Shown one piece after another: positions 32,401 to 33,095 of a stretch of DNA of 33,095 bases (within the stretch, counting starts at the first letter, position 1; every line of letters starts with the position of its first letter). The notes below the pieces were generated by a model that had not been told where the DNA came from, made no database searches, and worked only from the letters and a program-made list of their open reading frames with translations. This DNA is from Dehalococcoidales bacterium (GTDB lineage Bacteria; Chloroflexota; Dehalococcoidia; Dehalococcoidales; Fen-1064). Position numbers and translations under genes: made by a program. Location of the stretch: contig DATKWT010000040.1 of the NCBI GenBank assembly GCA_035529395.1, forward strand, positions 1 to 33,095, written 5' to 3'.

Positions 32401-33095
32401 CGAGTTCACTGTTAATGAAGGTACCACCGGTCTTACTGCAGAAGGTGAACCGCTTTCCGAGATAACCATAGCTGAGATGGCGGACCCACCGGACCCACCA
32501 GAAGGCGCCAACGTTATTGGTTTGGCCTACGATCTCGGTCCGGACGGTGCTACCTTCGAGCACCCGGATCCCCCGCCAGCGACGCTTATCTTCCACTATG
32601 ACCCTGCCGCTGTACCGGAAGGAGTGGATGAGATAGACCTGGTCATCGCTGTATGGGATGCGGACGCTGGTGAGTGGGTTGAGCTAATCTGTACGGTTGA
32701 CCCCATTAACCATATTATCACCGCAGAATTGTACGGCTTTTCTGCCTTTACCATAATGAGCTTCCCACCTGCGGTGACCACTGACGGTGCTAGCATTGTT
32801 GGCACCAATTCAGCCCGGCTAAGCGGTAGCCTGGCTGACATTGGCACGGCTTCTTCGGTGGATGTCTCCTTTGAATGGGGAGAGACACAGGGTGGACCCT
32901 ATCCCAATGAGACTACTCCGCAGTCAATGAGCTCTACGGGAGACTTGGACTTCGACCTCACTGGTCTCGAACCAGGCACGACCTACTACTTCAGAGCCAA
33001 GGCCGTTGGTGCGGGCACTGTCTATGGTGTGGAGATGAACCTTGTCCTGCCTGCTGTTCCGCCGAGCGTTGCCACCAATGACGCTCGTGACATAA
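29456..33095 (+). CDS. Giant exported surface protein: propeller-like, PKD, Ig-like and Fn3-like (partial)
   Basis: An open frame of 1,213 codons from a GTG at 29456 (GAGGGGAG six bases upstream) to the right edge without a stop. A Sec-type signal ends near ATA-VTG (residue 34). Residues 60-485 hold seven repeats of the form PAVAYNS-NEYLVVW then EIFGQRV, fitting a seven-bladed propeller. Residues 486-667 are two PKD domains, each with VSYEWDWDYDGTTF and RVTD-DGSTDIATLVVTV. Residues 670-955 hold Ig-like units opening PTAPVVDVTPDAPVTGDDL. Residues about 960-1100 are a ZU5-like region, and the end is Fn3-like (LEPGTTYYFRAKAVG). It would be a surface adhesin or polysaccharide binder. The 39-base gap to the DUF6916 gene suggests the same operon. 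Confidence 0.85.
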   Translation, partial: MKRASRTRNRVLRIGTAVAVAVALVMTTAPAATAVTGANGQRLSDMGGLGTAGIHVADNPAVAFNSNDSEYLVVWEGTENDSAVEQTRIYGQRVDAGTGAEIGSNDFLIAAAPGDAHQARDAFAPAVAYNSSDNEYLVIFVGQPNAAGTESEVYGQRVSATGTLSGATFQISDCGAPGDTSADVGATFGYPLDLAYNATDNQYLVVWRCDDVGDNGIINGEFEIIGQIVNADGSLVLVDDVQISQVGGANGANTQYDAESPAVAWNSTNNEYLVTWGADNATLGDDDRDGDREIFGQRLSSAGAQLGTNDFQISTTSHGGPDSAVSDVVHNPDLNEYLVVWSGDINTDNEMDIFGQFIDGVSGVLSGGHIDIGQNGTATDPANEPEVVYNSLEEEYVVVWQAAQAAGENEVFGQRISAAGIEQVPDDFRISDLGPEGNASYDANESTGLAYASSPLNSYYVVWGGQDDQDGQVLGENEIFGQAIGLGPTAALTGDETLGEGETGNYDASGSTWSLDAIVSYEWDWDYDGTTFNPSGDTGVMQTHAWDDDGTYTVAVRVTDGDGSTDIATLVVTVNDLGLTAALTGDETLVEGQTGSYDASGSTSSPDLIVSYEWDWDYDGTTFFPSGDTGVTQTHAWNDDGTHTAAVRVTDDDGSTDIATLVVTVNDLGPPTAPVVDVTPDAPVTGDDLLCSITTASTDPDDDDITYSYAWYMNAVHQPDFDGEITVPAVNTTKDETWRCVVTPYDGTNYGATGEDEVTIDNTPPSVDSVAIAPDPAYTDDDLTATLSGWSDPDGDPEGYQWQWQKYDGASWQDIPGATTDTLDSSNCVKDDQIKIICTPFDGTDTGGPVEGTITISNSPPTAPVVDVTPDAPVTGDDLLCSITTASTDPDDDDITYSYAWYKDDVLQPGLTTDAVPAASTAEGETWKCVVTPNDGTDSGATGEDQATTAYVPLPPPPPELPIDENGVFTETYSIESDDGKVEFTVNEGTTGLTAEGEPLSEITIAEMADPPDPPEGANVIGLAYDLGPDGATFEHPDPPPATLIFHYDPAAVPEGVDEIDLVIAVWDADAGEWVELICTVDPINHIITAELYGFSAFTIMSFPPAVTTDGASIVGTNSARLSGSLADIGTASSVDVSFEWGETQGGPYPNETTPQSMSSTGDLDFDLTGLEPGTTYYFRAKAVGAGTVYGVEMNLVLPAVPPSVATNDARDI
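30911..31456 (+). repeat. Tandem 273-base PKD-coding repeats
   Basis: Two units, 30911-31183 and 31184-31456, each 91 codons, differing at a minority of bases. Each ends with GTCAACGATCTTGGG-like sequence. This is a recent tandem duplication within the surface-protein gene. Confidence 0.9.
31463..31590 (+). repeat. 128-base perfect direct repeat, copy 1
   Basis: From CCACCGACCGCC to ACGCCTGGTA. It is identical base for base to 32033-32160, 570 bases away. It encodes the opening 42 residues of an Ig-like unit. Confidence 0.92.
32033..32160 (+). repeat. 128-base perfect direct repeat, copy 2
   Basis: Identical to 31463-31590, in the same frame, while flanking parts of the two Ig-like units differ. 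This points to gene conversion or a very recent partial duplication. Confidence 0.92.

Noticed and set aside
1-33095. tRNA, rRNA or CRISPR
   Set aside because: No cloverleaf, rRNA core or regularly spaced repeat-spacer array was found in the intergenic parts.

Overview
Organism. The window looks like a bacterial chromosome fragment of moderate-to-high GC, most likely an anaerobic or metagenome-derived Chloroflexota (Dehalococcoidia-like) bacterium. This is inferred from gene content: an archaeal-type indolepyruvate:ferredoxin oxidoreductase, a branched-chain amino acid type (Liv) importer led by an acyl-CoA synthetase, an FmdE remnant, a MacAB-type exporter with small secreted proteins, and large PKD/Ig-like surface proteins. 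No rRNA, tRNA, CRISPR array or transposase gene was seen. Promoters resemble the ordinary sigma-70 type, several with TTGACA, a 17-base gap and a near-consensus -10.

Layout. (1) Positions 1-5.9 kb, minus strand: a Liv operon ordered acyl-CoA synthetase, livH, livM, livK, livF (cut by the left edge). It has a strong promoter and a roughly 225-nt leader that ends in a terminator-like hairpin. (2) 6.0-6.2 kb: a truncated FmdE remnant. (3) 6.4-13.3 kb, minus strand: a signalling and export module made of a sensor kinase and OmpR-type regulator, a three-part MacAB-like ABC system (adaptor, ATPase, permease), a small DUF5666-like membrane-anchored protein and a secreted DUF2680-like protein. Three promoters in it share one operator layout. 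(4) 14.0-18.1 kb, minus strand: iorA, iorB, aminotransferase and PaaI-type thioesterase, which together could turn amino acids into 2-oxo acids, acyl-CoAs and free acids. (5) 18.1-20.1 kb: a small-gene island with a glycine-rich membrane protein and a chagasin-type protease inhibitor, punctuated by three copies of one foldable repeat. (6) 20.1-25.8 kb, minus strand: nitronate monooxygenase-like enzyme, a large sulfatase, a small unknown protein and a P-loop kinase, each mostly alone; the enzyme, the sulfatase and the kinase have their own good promoters. (7) 26.2 kb to the right edge, plus strand: a GNAT acetyltransferase, a Tat-exported DUF6916-like protein, three tail-collar (MdpB-like) proteins, a second DUF6916-like protein and a very large exported protein with seven propeller-like repeats, two PKD domains, Ig-like repeats and an Fn3-like end, cut by the right edge.

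How it fits together. Regions 1 and 4 point to uptake and fermentation of amino acids or related carboxylic acids, with CoA activation and ferredoxin reduction. Region 3 looks like a self-regulated envelope-stress or export regulon. Region 7 is the most unusual part: a phage-like collar gene set with no phage structural genes, next to an adhesin-like giant, which suggests a cell-surface or secreted appendage of unknown job.
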